A stretch of 64,000 nt of DNA from Pseudomonas putida. GTDB lineage: Bacteria; Pseudomonadota; Gammaproteobacteria; Pseudomonadales; Pseudomonadaceae. Shown piece after piece: positions 17,678 to 25,659 of the stretch. Position numbers and translations under genes: made by a program. The notes under the pieces were generated by a model. The model did not search any database, was not told the origin of the DNA, and saw nothing but the letters and a program-made list of their open reading frames with translations. The stretch lies in NCBI GenBank assembly GCA_029953615.1, contig CP124529.1:4738494-4802493 (forward strand), read 5' to 3'. Positions within the stretch are counted from its first letter, which is position 1. Each line of letters starts with the position of its first letter.

Positions 17678-18607
17678 ATGATTCCCACCCTGGATTCGAT
17701 TTTTTCCCGCCTGCGCCTGCGTCAGTTGCGCCTGCTGATCGAACTGGACCGCTGCGGCTCCTTGCACAAGGCGGCGGAGGCCATGGCGATCTCCCAGCCC
17801 GGAGCCACCAAGGCCTTGCGTGAGGTGGAGGAGGTGCTGGGCGTGCCGTTATTCCAGCGCCTGCCCAGCGGCCTGGTGGCCAATGACGTGGGGCGTTGCG
17901 TGGTGCGTTATGCGCGCTTGATCCACAGCGACCTTGGGCATTTGCGCGAAGAAGTGCTGGGCATCGTCCAGGGGCAGGGTGGACGGCTGGCGGTGGGCAG
18001 CATCATGGGTGCCATGCCGACCTTGGTCGGCGCCCTCGGGCGGCTGCGCAGCAAGCAGCCGCAACTGGCGGTGGAGATCGCCGAGAACACCAGTGCCAAC
18101 CTGCTGGCCCAGCTCGATGAAGGGCGCCTGGACCTGGCGATCTGCCGGCCGGGGTTGGGCCGTAATGCGGCGGACTACGCTTTTGTCGAGTTGGCCCAGG
18201 AGCCGCTGGCGGTGGTCGCGCACCCGCAGCACCCGCTGGCTGGGGCGACGGCGCTGGCAGTGGGCGACCTGAGCCAGTACCGCTGGGTTGTGTACCCGGC
18301 CAACATGCCCATGCGCCAGGCGCTGGAGCGTGAGTTGAGCGAGGCGGGGGTGGAGGTGCCACGCTATCCGCTGGAAACCTTCTCCACCTTTGCCACCTTC
18401 ATGCTGCTGGAGGATGACCCGACGCTGGTGGCGGTGATCCCCAGCGCGGTGGCGGCCTTTGCCGAGGAGCGCGGGTTGCTGGTGTCGCTGGCCGTGCAGC
18501 TGCGGGCGCTGAGCGAACCGTTCGGCATCGTACACCGGGTGGCCGCGCCGCTATCACCGGCGGCGCGCTTGCTGGTGGAGGAGTTGACGGCTGGTCGAAA
18601 CCTGTAG
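17678..18607 (+). CDS. LysR-family transcriptional regulator
   Basis: 309 residues, complete. The winged helix-turn-helix is RLRQLRLLIELDRCGSLHKAAEAMAISQPGATKALREVEEVLG, and the remainder is the two-lobed effector domain (GGRLAVGSIMGAMPTLV, EGRLDLAICRPGLG). It is followed by an inverted REP pair and then, convergently, an MFS transporter. A plausible target is the palindrome at 20105-20194 between that transporter and the iron-dependent alcohol dehydrogenase operon, but the sequence does not prove this. Confidence 0.9.
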   Translation: MIPTLDSIFSRLRLRQLRLLIELDRCGSLHKAAEAMAISQPGATKALREVEEVLGVPLFQRLPSGLVANDVGRCVVRYARLIHSDLGHLREEVLGIVQGQGGRLAVGSIMGAMPTLVGALGRLRSKQPQLAVEIAENTSANLLAQLDEGRLDLAICRPGLGRNAADYAFVELAQEPLAVVAHPQHPLAGATALAVGDLSQYRWVVYPANMPMRQALERELSEAGVEVPRYPLETFSTFATFMLLEDDPTLVAVIPSAVAAFAEERGLLVSLAVQLRALSEPFGIVHRVAAPLSPAARLLVEELTAGRNL

Positions 18608-18610
18608 CGG

Positions 18611-18704
18611 CCCCTGTGGGAGCGGGCGTGCCCGCGAACACCGGCGCAGCCGGTGCCATCCACCGCGTTGCCTGCTTCGCGGGCACGCCCGCTCCCACAG
18701 GGGC
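18611..18704. repeat. REP pair (inverted)
   Basis: Facing REP copies between the convergent LysR and MFS genes, each with the CGGGC.TGCCCG core, separated by a short GCCGGTG spacer palindrome. The position suggests a bidirectional transcription or mRNA-end structure. Confidence 0.85.
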
Positions 18705-18719
18705 TTGCAATCCCAAACC

Positions 18720-20024
18720 TCAGAACTGCCGCTCGCGGTAATCGATAAGGCTCGAGAACACCGCAATCAACACCGCCGCCACCACAAAGAAGATCAGCGC
18801 AAAGAAGTAATCCCCGGTGAACTGTACGATCAGCCCGATCACGATCGGCACCAGTACCCCGGCCATGTTGCCGCAGAAGTTCATGGTGCCACCCAGTACG
18901 CCGGTGCGCGACGGCCCACCAATGATCGCCGGCAGGCACCAGTACATCCCGCACCAACGGATGAAGAACATCGCCACGCACAGCAGGCTGACCACCGCGA
19001 TGGTTTCGCCCACATAGGCTGCTGCCAGGATGCACAGCGCCGCCACCAGCGCCGAACCGCTGAACAGGGTGCGCATCACCAGGTTCGGCGAGGCACCGCT
19101 GGCCCGCCAGCGGTCACCGATCCAGCCGCCGATCAGCTCGCCGACAAACCCGCACATGAAGATCAGGAAGGTTGCTCCGCCCATGGCCGAGATGTTCAGG
19201 CCATGGGCCTTGTGCAGGTAGCTCGGCATCCAGGTCAGCAGGCCGTAGAACACCGCCAGGATGCAGCTGTAGCCGGCGAACATGGCAAAGATCGAACGGT
19301 CCTTGAGCAGCTCGCGCAGCGGCAGGTTGGCCTTGGCCGCCGCGGCATGGGCACTGGCATTGCCTGCGGTGATGTGGCGCAGCTCGGCCTCGTTCACCCC
19401 CGGGTGTTCGCTGGGGTGGTTGCGGATGTACTTCCACGCCAGAATGCCGGCCAGCACGGTGCCGACCCCGGCCACCACGAAGGCCAGGCGCCACGAGCCC
19501 AGCCAGGCGATCAACCCGGAAATCAGGATCGCCCCCAGGGCGCTGCCCAGAGGTGCGCCGCCATCTACCAGCACGGCGCCACGGCCGCGCTCGTTGGGCG
19601 TCAGCCAGGCGCCATTGAGCTTGGCCCCGGCGGGCATGATCGGCGACTCGGCCACCCCCAGGCCGATTCGCGTCAGCAGCAGTACCAGCCAGTTGTGCGA
19701 GGCCGCGCCCAGCGCCTGGAACAGGCCCCAGGCCACGGTCGCCGCGCCAATGATGCCGCGGGTGTGGAAGCGGTCCAGCAGCAGGCCGCCAGGAATCTGC
19801 ATCAAGGCATAGGACCAGAAGAACGCACTGAGCATCAGCCCTTCCATGGCCGGGGTCAGGTTGAATTCGGGGGCGATCAGCGGCAGCGCCACCGACAGCG
19901 AGGCGCGGTCGATGTAGTTGATTGCGGTCAGCAGCAACAGGATCAGGAAGATGCGCCAGCGCACCGTGGTCATCGGGGCCGCAGCGGGCAGCGCCAGGTC
20001 GGCCTGGGAGGGGAAGGTCTTCAT
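18720..20024 (-). CDS. MFS transporter, anion:cation symporter (ACS) family
   Basis: 434 residues, twelve hydrophobic helices. The ACS signature is clear: FLILLLLTAINYIDRASLSVALP in helix 1, FFWSYALMQIPGGLLLDRF, and GLGVAESPIMPAGAKLNGAWL. This family imports organic anions such as sugar acids, aromatic acids and tartrate with protons. It is divergent from the alcohol dehydrogenase/NIPSNAP/SDR operon, so it likely brings in the substrate that those enzymes oxidise. The shared intergenic region contains the long palindrome described separately. Confidence 0.9.
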   Translation of the reverse strand: MKTFPSQADLALPAAAPMTTVRWRIFLILLLLTAINYIDRASLSVALPLIAPEFNLTPAMEGLMLSAFFWSYALMQIPGGLLLDRFHTRGIIGAATVAWGLFQALGAASHNWLVLLLTRIGLGVAESPIMPAGAKLNGAWLTPNERGRGAVLVDGGAPLGSALGAILISGLIAWLGSWRLAFVVAGVGTVLAGILAWKYIRNHPSEHPGVNEAELRHITAGNASAHAAAAKANLPLRELLKDRSIFAMFAGYSCILAVFYGLLTWMPSYLHKAHGLNISAMGGATFLIFMCGFVGELIGGWIGDRWRASGASPNLVMRTLFSGSALVAALCILAAAYVGETIAVVSLLCVAMFFIRWCGMYWCLPAIIGGPSRTGVLGGTMNFCGNMAGVLVPIVIGLIVQFTGDYFFALIFFVVAAVLIAVFSSLIDYRERQF

Positions 20025-20104
20025 CGCAGGAGCTCGTTGTTGTGATTATCGGGAGGCGTAGCAATTACGCAGGCCGATTGTTGGAGCGCAGCCGGCGGGG
20101 CGGG

Positions 20105-20194
20105 TAATGAAAAGAGCTGATCCGCCAATAACGGCTGCTTATTACCCGGTCAGGGGATAAGCAGTGGTTATTGGCGGATCAGCTCTTTTCATTA
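20105..20194. promoter_or_regulatory. 90-base palindrome between divergent genes (candidate operator)
   Basis: Perfect 28-base inverted arms at 20105-20132 and 20167-20194 (core GAGCTGATCCGCCAATAA), plus an inner 8-base stem CTGCTTAT/ATAAGCAG at 20135-20142 and 20157-20164. It lies between the MFS gene (start 20024) and the alcohol dehydrogenase gene (start 20291). It has no T-run and no REP core, so it is more likely a paired regulator-binding site or a cruciform than a terminator. Confidence 0.75.
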
Positions 20195-20290
20195 TCGGCG
20201 GCCCCGGCCTGCGCTCTAGATTGCCCCGGCACGGCCCGCCAGCGTCACGGCGGGCACAACAAGAACAACGCAGTTGCCTGAGGACCCCTC

Positions 20291-21454
20291 ATGAACCAGT
20301 TCCAGTTCCATTTTCCTACCATTGCCAAATGCGGCGCGGGCCTGGCCGACCAGGCCGGTGCGCTGCTAAAACCGTACCTGGACGGCCCCCTGCTGGTGGT
20401 CACAGACCAAGGCCTGATCGACGCTGGCATCCTGGCCGGCTTTTTTGCCTCGCTGGAGCAGGCGGGCATCGACTACCAGCTGTTCTGCGCCGTTGAAGCC
20501 AACCCCGGCACCGACGTGCTCGATGCTGCCGTGGCGCTGCTGAAACAGCGCAACTGCACCGCCGTGATCGGCGTGGGTGGCGGCAGCAGCATCGACACCG
20601 CCAAGGGCGTGGCGGCGATGGCCACCAACCCTGGCAACATCCTCGACTATGAGGGCTACGACAAACTGACCCAGCCGCCGCTGCCGATCTTCGCCATCCC
20701 GACCACCTCAGGTACCGGCAGCGAATGCACGGCGTCGACCGTGTTCACCAACAAGCGCACGCTGTTCAAGACGGTGATCGTCAGCCCGCGGCTGTTCCCG
20801 CAGCTGGCAATCCTTGACCCGGCACTGACCCTGAAACTGCCTGCGGCCATCACCGCTGCCACTGGCATGGATGCGCTGACCCACGCCATCGAGTCGTATG
20901 TGTCGCGCCAGGCCAACCCCATCAGCCAGGCCATGGCCCTGCAAGCCATTCGCATGATTGCCGGCAGCCTGAAAAAAACCTACTTCGTCGGCACCGACAT
21001 GGCCGCCCGCGAGCAGATGCTGCTGGGCTCGTTCCTGGCCGGGGTGGCGTTCTCGCAATCCAGACTGGGCAACGTGCATGCCATTTCCCACACGTTCGGC
21101 GGGGTGTTCAACATCCCCCATGGCATCGCCAACGCCGCCCTGCTGCCTTACGTGATCAAGTTCAACCTGCCGGCCTGCCCGGAGCGCTTCCGCGACATCG
21201 CCATTGCCTTGGGCGCCGAAGTGACCGGGCTCAGCGTGGAGCAGGCTGCGGCGTGCACGGTAGAGGCGGTGGTGGCCCTGAACCAGGCCATCGGCATCCC
21301 CGCGACCATCCGTGAGCTGGGCGTTGACCTGGAGTTTCTGCCGCAGATGGTCAGCGACTCGATGCGCAGCGGCAACGTGCTGGTCAACCCACGCCTGACC
21401 ACCGCGCGTGATGTCGAGCGCCTGATCACCGACGCCTACCACGGCAACCTCTGA
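20291..21454 (+). CDS. Iron-containing alcohol dehydrogenase
   Basis: 387 residues, ATG preceded by GAGGACCCCTC. The NAD-binding motif VIGVGGGSSIDTAKGVAAM and the metal-binding histidine region (VHAISHTFGGVFNIPHGIANAALLPY) define the group III iron-dependent dehydrogenases. IPTTSGTGSECTASTVFTN is also standard. It oxidises an alcohol to an aldehyde or ketone with NAD(P)+. It heads an operon with a NIPSNAP protein and an SDR and sits opposite an ACS-type transporter, which suggests catabolism of an imported hydroxylated acid; the true substrate is unknown. Confidence 0.92.
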   Translation: MNQFQFHFPTIAKCGAGLADQAGALLKPYLDGPLLVVTDQGLIDAGILAGFFASLEQAGIDYQLFCAVEANPGTDVLDAAVALLKQRNCTAVIGVGGGSSIDTAKGVAAMATNPGNILDYEGYDKLTQPPLPIFAIPTTSGTGSECTASTVFTNKRTLFKTVIVSPRLFPQLAILDPALTLKLPAAITAATGMDALTHAIESYVSRQANPISQAMALQAIRMIAGSLKKTYFVGTDMAAREQMLLGSFLAGVAFSQSRLGNVHAISHTFGGVFNIPHGIANAALLPYVIKFNLPACPERFRDIAIALGAEVTGLSVEQAAACTVEAVVALNQAIGIPATIRELGVDLEFLPQMVSDSMRSGNVLVNPRLTTARDVERLITDAYHGNL

Positions 21455-21474
21455 ACCTTAACGGAACCACGACC

Positions 21475-21789
21475 ATGTTCTATGAAATGCGTACCTATAC
21501 CCTGCACATTGGCAAGATGAAGCAATACCTGGAGCACTTCGAAAAGGAAGGCTTGCCGGTGATCTCACGCTACGCCAAGCTGGTGGGCTGGTGGTACACC
21601 GAGATCGGCGAACTGAACCAGGTGGTGCACATCTGGGCCTACGAGAGCCTTGACGAGCGCATCGAGCGCCGTGCCGCCCTTTACCGCGATGCGGACTGGC
21701 TGGAGCGCTTCATCCCGGTAGCCTTTCCGATGCTGGTGCGGATGGAGTCGAAGCTGTTGATGCCGGCCGCGTTTTCGCCAATCCAGTGA
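21475..21789 (+). CDS. NIPSNAP-family protein
   Basis: 104 residues, a single dimeric alpha/beta-barrel-type domain. MFYEMRTYTLHIGKMKQYLEHFEKEGLPVISRYAKLVGWW is typical, followed by LNQVVHIWAYESLDERIERRAALYRD. Bacterial NIPSNAP proteins are found beside catabolic enzymes, with mostly undefined roles. It lies 20 bases after the alcohol dehydrogenase and 33 before the SDR gene, so all three are surely one transcript. Confidence 0.9.
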   Translation: MFYEMRTYTLHIGKMKQYLEHFEKEGLPVISRYAKLVGWWYTEIGELNQVVHIWAYESLDERIERRAALYRDADWLERFIPVAFPMLVRMESKLLMPAAFSPIQ

Positions 21790-21822
21790 CCCTGTAACTG
21801 CATTGCATCAAGGAGCAACCCA

Positions 21823-22599
21823 ATGGATCTAGGCATTACCGGCCGCTGGGCCATCGTCTGCGCGGCCAGCCAGGGCCTGGGCAAAGGCTGCGCCGAGGCC
21901 CTGGGCAGAGAAGGCGTCAACCTGGTCATCAATGCCCGCACCCAGGCCACCCTGGAGCAAACCGCCGCCGAGTTGCGTGCGGCCTGCCCGGGTATCGAGG
22001 TGCGCAGCGTGGCCGGTGATGTCGCTGACGCCGAGGTGCGCCTGGCACTGCTGGCAGCCTGCCCGCAGGTGGATATCCTGGTCAACAACGCCGGTGGCCC
22101 GCCGCCGGGTGATTTCCGTGACTGGGGGCGTGAGGACTGGCTGAAGGCGCTGGACGCCAACATGCTTACCCCTATCGAGCTGATCAAGGCGGTGGTCGAT
22201 GGCATGGCCGAACGCGGGTTCGGCCGGGTGGTGAACATCACCTCCGGTGCGGTGAAGGCGCCGATCGACATTCTGGGCTTGTCCAATGGTGCACGCAGTG
22301 GCCTGACCGGCTTCATTGCCGGCCTGGCCCGTCAGCAGCGCCTGGCGGGCAGCAACGTGACGCTGAACAACCTGCTGCCTGGGGCGTTCGACACAGCGCG
22401 CCTGCAGAAAACCCTGAAGGCGGCAGGTGGCGATGTGCAAGCCACCGCCCAGGCGCGGCGCAAGGCCATCCCGGCGGCGCGCTTTGGCAGTGCCGATGAA
22501 TTCGGTGCTTACTGCGCGTTCCTGTGCAGTGCGCATACCGGGTACATCACCGGGCAGAACCTGTTGATCGATGGTGGCGCGTTCCCCGGTACGTTCTAA
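21823..22599 (+). CDS. Short-chain dehydrogenase/reductase (SDR)
   Basis: 258 residues, ATG after AAGGAGCAACCCA. The cofactor motif is WAIVCAASQGLGKGCAEALG, a variant in which the usual TGxxxGIG reads ASQGLG. VDILVNNAGGPPPGD provides the NNAG motif. The catalytic part reads VVNITSGAVKAPIDILGLSNGARSGLTGFIAG, in which Ser is present but the usual YxxxK is replaced by LSNGARS. This matches a recognised SDR subgroup often found in catabolic operons (BKR-like members with altered YxxxK), so activity should not be assumed. Third gene of the operon. Confidence 0.85.
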   Translation: MDLGITGRWAIVCAASQGLGKGCAEALGREGVNLVINARTQATLEQTAAELRAACPGIEVRSVAGDVADAEVRLALLAACPQVDILVNNAGGPPPGDFRDWGREDWLKALDANMLTPIELIKAVVDGMAERGFGRVVNITSGAVKAPIDILGLSNGARSGLTGFIAGLARQQRLAGSNVTLNNLLPGAFDTARLQKTLKAAGGDVQATAQARRKAIPAARFGSADEFGAYCAFLCSAHTGYITGQNLLIDGGAFPGTF

Positions 22600-22642
22600 C
22601 GGCCCGACCGTTCCCCCTTGTAAGAGCAGCCTTGTGCTGCGA

Positions 22643-22902
22643 AGGGGCCGGTATGACTTACAGAAATCTGTCAGTCATACCGGCCCCTCTATGGGAACAA
22701 GCAGCCCCGGGGGGAAATGCCTGTCAGTTAAGATATTTGGGGCCGCCTTGCGGCCCATCGCCGGCAAGCCAGCTCCCACAGGTATAGTGCAACTCTTGAG
22801 CCCTGCGCTGTACCTGTGGGAGCTGGCTTGCCGGCGATGGGCTGCAAAGCAGCCCCAGTGAAGCCTTTAGAAACCTTAACTGACTGGCATTACCCCGGGG
22901 GG
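22643..22902. repeat. Composite nested palindromes between SDR and WYL-type genes
   Basis: The gap holds three structures. A hairpin at 22643-22688 has perfect 16-base arms (AGGGGCCGGTATGACT and its inverse) plus an inner ACAGA/TCTGT stem. A REP-like pair follows at 22739-22797 and 22809-22856 (GCCGGCAAGCCAGCTCCCAC and inverse). Flanking that pair are imperfect 28-base arms at 22705-22732 and 22875-22902 containing GGCATT and TTAACTGAC. There is no gene in this stretch. Confidence 0.8.
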
Positions 22903-22922
22903 CAATGACTTTTGCTTGTCAC

Positions 22923-23465
22923 TCAACAACCCTCCTCGTGCAGCGCCAGGCTCTGGCGCAACTGTTCGAGCATGGCCTGGCGCAGTGCCTGCGGTGCCTG
23001 CACACGGATCGAACCGGCCTGGGATAACAGCCAGCCCATCAGCGCACGGTTGTCGTTGACGGTGGCCAGCAGCCTGGCGCCGCCGTTCGCTTGCGGCGTC
23101 AGTTGCATGTCTGCCGACAGTGGCGACGCTTCCAGGCGCCGGGCCAGCGCATCGTCGACCCAGGCGTGCAACTCGACCTGTGGCGCAGGTGTGAGCGCAT
23201 CGGGCTGCAGCTGTTGCGCCTCGCCCAGGCTCAGGCCTGGTTGCCAGTACCAGCCGTAGGGCATGCCTTTGCTGTTGCACTGCAGCGGGAACAGCGCCGC
23301 GAGTTCGACCAGGTCGCGTTCGACGGTGCGTTTGCTGGTGGTATGGCCCGTGGTTGCCAGGGCAGCCTGCAACTGGGTGGAACTCATCCCCGGATGACGG
23401 CCCGGCAGCAGCCTGAGCAACTGCCACTGGCGGGCGATGGTGTGACGGGTAGGGTGGCTGGGCAA
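22923..23465 (-). CDS. Short WYL-type transcriptional regulator
   Basis: 180 residues from a TTG at 23465, with AAGGA seven bases upstream. The N-terminal HTH domain reads TRHTIARQWQLLRLLPGRHPGMSSTQLQAALATTGHTTSKRTVERDLVELAALFPL, the deoR/YafY-type layout in which a recognition helix is followed by RTVERDL. After it comes a short WYL-like remainder (YGWYWQP, then LLATVNDNRALMGWLLSQ). It is shorter than typical WYL regulators (~230-330 residues). It is co-directional with the neighbouring oxidoreductase gene and could regulate it, but that is inference. Confidence 0.75.
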   Translation of the reverse strand: MPSHPTRHTIARQWQLLRLLPGRHPGMSSTQLQAALATTGHTTSKRTVERDLVELAALFPLQCNSKGMPYGWYWQPGLSLGEAQQLQPDALTPAPQVELHAWVDDALARRLEASPLSADMQLTPQANGGARLLATVNDNRALMGWLLSQAGSIRVQAPQALRQAMLEQLRQSLALHEEGC

Positions 23466-23572
23466 AGGGCTCGTCCTTGAAGGCAGGTACGAAGCCTGCC
23501 TGGATAGTGGCGTTTAGCTATTGCCCAGCATACCGTGTCGCAGAATGGGATCCAAGTTCTCCTGCACAGCCG

Positions 23573-24559
23573 TTATTCGAGGCGTGTCACCCATTTGCCT
23601 GGGCCTTGGCCTTCTTTCAACTGCCGCAGCGCCTGTGGCAATGCCGAGAAGGCGAACTCGCGGCGCTGTGGCGTGATCAGGCTGCCATCGGCGACAGCCT
23701 GCAGCAGTCGTTCACCGGCCACGCGCAGGGCTTGGCGGTCTGCCAATCGGCCGTGGGCGTGAATGCTGTTGAGCGCCACCTCATGCAGCGAGATCGCCGT
23801 GCTGAAGGCAGGCGTTGGCGCGGTTTCCTGGCGGTCCTGAATGCACACCAGGTGGCCGTTGTAGCCGAGCAGGTGGGCAAGGCTGCCTGCATGGGCGCCG
23901 CTGACCGTGTCGAACAGGGCATGCAGCGGGCGCTCGCCCAAGGCGCCCTGCAGTTGGGTCTGCCAGTCGGCGTCGTGGTAGTCGAACACCCCGCTCACAC
24001 CGAGGGCCTTGAGCGTGGCGTGGTGGCGTTGGCCGGCACTGGCCCATACGCGCAGGCCACGTTGCGCGGCCAGTTGCGCGAGGTAGAAGCCCACCGCGCC
24101 ACCGGCGCCGATCACCAGCACGTCGCGGCTGGCACCCTCGGGTACTTTGGCCAGGGCCTGCCAGGCGGTCAGAGCGGGGCAAGGCACGGCGGCCGCGGTG
24201 GTGTCGCCGAGCGCACTGGGGATATGCATCACCAGGCTTGCATCGAGCAGGCAGTGCTCGGCAAAACTGCCGTCACGCGCCAACGATTGGTGGTAGGCAA
24301 CACGGCTGCCCAAGGGCATGTCGACGCCTGCGCCAACGGCGACTACCACACCGGCGCCATCCACGCCCGGGACCGTGCCCTGCTGCCAAGCCGGGTGGCC
24401 CCATTCGCAGATCTTCCAGTCCACCGGGTTGAGGGCAATGGCGCGGTTGGCCACCAGCACCTCACCGGGGCCGGGTTGTGGCAGGTGTTTACGCAGCAGT
24501 TGCAGGCCGTCGAGGCCGGCGTTCGGGGTCCAGGCCCAGGCTTGATGATCGGTTGGCAT
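23573..24559 (-). CDS. Zinc-independent medium-chain (quinone oxidoreductase-like) dehydrogenase
   Basis: 328 residues, ATG at 24559 after AAAGGACCCGCACC. The GroES-like N-terminal domain (LPQPGPGEVLVANRAIALNPVDWKICEWG) lacks the zinc ligands; the Rossmann domain has DVLVIGAGGAVGFYLAQLAAQRG. The family reduces quinones or enones with NADPH in the cytoplasm. It lies upstream of and co-directional with the WYL-type regulator gene, 107 bases away, and is probably controlled by it. No catabolic partners are evident. Confidence 0.88.
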   Translation of the reverse strand: MPTDHQAWAWTPNAGLDGLQLLRKHLPQPGPGEVLVANRAIALNPVDWKICEWGHPAWQQGTVPGVDGAGVVVAVGAGVDMPLGSRVAYHQSLARDGSFAEHCLLDASLVMHIPSALGDTTAAAVPCPALTAWQALAKVPEGASRDVLVIGAGGAVGFYLAQLAAQRGLRVWASAGQRHHATLKALGVSGVFDYHDADWQTQLQGALGERPLHALFDTVSGAHAGSLAHLLGYNGHLVCIQDRQETAPTPAFSTAISLHEVALNSIHAHGRLADRQALRVAGERLLQAVADGSLITPQRREFAFSALPQALRQLKEGQGPGKWVTRLE

Positions 24560-24664
24560 GGTGCGGGTCCTTTCGAGACGGGTGTGGGCGGCAGGCTAGC
24601 GGAGATGGGGCGGGGGAAACAGCTGCGGTGAGGGCAAGGTGTTTTGACTGGAAGACAAAAAAGC

Positions 24665-24769
24665 GGGGCCGCTGTGCGGCCCATCGCCGGCAAGCCAGCT
24701 CCCACAGGTACAGCACCAGCCTGGAGCTTTTGCAATTCCGGTGGGAGCTGGCTTGCCTGGTAGCCGGGG
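24665..24769. repeat. REP-like pair (GCCGGCAAGCCAGCTCCCAC type)
   Basis: Two facing copies, at 24686-24707 and about 24740-24757, the right-hand one degenerate. They lie between the oxidoreductase start and the end of the leftward SDR gene. The rest of this gap has no gene. Confidence 0.7.
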
Positions 24770-24775
24770 TTGAAC

Positions 24776-25573
24776 TCAGATAGCCAGGCTGTCGACCACG
24801 CCGCCGTCGACCCGCAGGGCCGCGCCGGTGGTGGCGGAGGAGTAAGGGGAGGCCAGGTACACCGCCAGGTGGGCGACTTCGTCGACATCCGCGGCGCGCT
24901 GGATGATCGAGCTCGGCCGTGCAGTACGCACGAAATTGTCGGCTTCTTCACGAATGCTGCGCCCGGACGCCTGGGCTGCATCAGCCACCAGCGCGGCCAC
25001 GCCGTCGGTCAGGGTCGGGCCGGGCAGCACGGCGTTCACGGTTACCCCGGTACCGGCCAGGCGCTTGGCCAGGCCATGCGATACCGCCAGGTTGGCGGCC
25101 TTGGTGACGCCGTAGTTGATCATGTCGGCAGGGATGGCAATGCCCGATTCCGAGGAGATGAACAGGATCCGCCCCCAACCTTTTTCGACCATCCCCGGGG
25201 CATAGTGACGGGCCAGGCGCACGCCGCTCAGTACGTTGGTATCGTAGAAGCGCGTCCACTCGCTGTCGGCCACCTCGAAGAAGTCGACGTCGTCGTAGAT
25301 ACCCAGATTGTTGACCAGGATGTCGGCCCGTGGGTGGGCGGCGAACAGGGTTGCGGCACCGGCGGCGGTGCCCAGGTCGGCGACCACGCCGTGGATCTGC
25401 CCACGGCCACCTTGCTCGCGCAGTTCGGCCAGGGCGGCATCCAGCGAATGCTGGCTGCGCCCGGCAATGACGACGTCGGCGTTGGCGCGGGCCAGGCCGC
25501 GGGCGATAGCCAGACCAATACCGCCGGTCGAGCCGCTGATGATGGCGGTGCGTCCGCCGAGGTCGATGTTCAT
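24776..25573 (-). CDS. Short-chain dehydrogenase/reductase (SDR)
   Basis: 265 residues from the ATG at 25573, which has AGGAG upstream and begins MNIDLGGRTAIISGSTGGIGLAIARGLA, the standard cofactor site. DILVNNLGIYDDVDF is the NNAG-type segment, and the catalytic Ser, Tyr and Lys lie in FISSESGIAIPADMINYGVTKAANLAV. The product is an NAD(P)-dependent oxidoreductase of unknown substrate. It follows a LysR gene in the same direction by 86 bases. Confidence 0.9.
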   Translation of the reverse strand: MNIDLGGRTAIISGSTGGIGLAIARGLARANADVVIAGRSQHSLDAALAELREQGGRGQIHGVVADLGTAAGAATLFAAHPRADILVNNLGIYDDVDFFEVADSEWTRFYDTNVLSGVRLARHYAPGMVEKGWGRILFISSESGIAIPADMINYGVTKAANLAVSHGLAKRLAGTGVTVNAVLPGPTLTDGVAALVADAAQASGRSIREEADNFVRTARPSSIIQRAADVDEVAHLAVYLASPYSSATTGAALRVDGGVVDSLAI

Positions 25574-25642
25574 GGAATGGCTCCTGTGGGTGAGTTGCAT
25601 CGATGGGAGCCATCCTAGAGAACCGCTTTCAGACTGTAAAAG

Positions 25643-25659
25643 ACTCAATTCGACTGAGT
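25643..25659. promoter_or_regulatory. Small interrupted palindrome upstream of SDR gene
   Basis: ACTCA at 25643-25647 and TGAGT at 25655-25659 around 7 bases, right at the end of the LysR gene and ~70 bases upstream of the SDR start. It could be a LysR-type site controlling the SDR, but short palindromes arise by chance. Confidence 0.3.

Noticed and set aside
18705..20045. 446-codon rightward open frame opposite the ACS transporter
   Set aside because: High-GC antisense artefact: His/Gln-rich translation, no start signal, and the opposite strand has a typical MFS protein.
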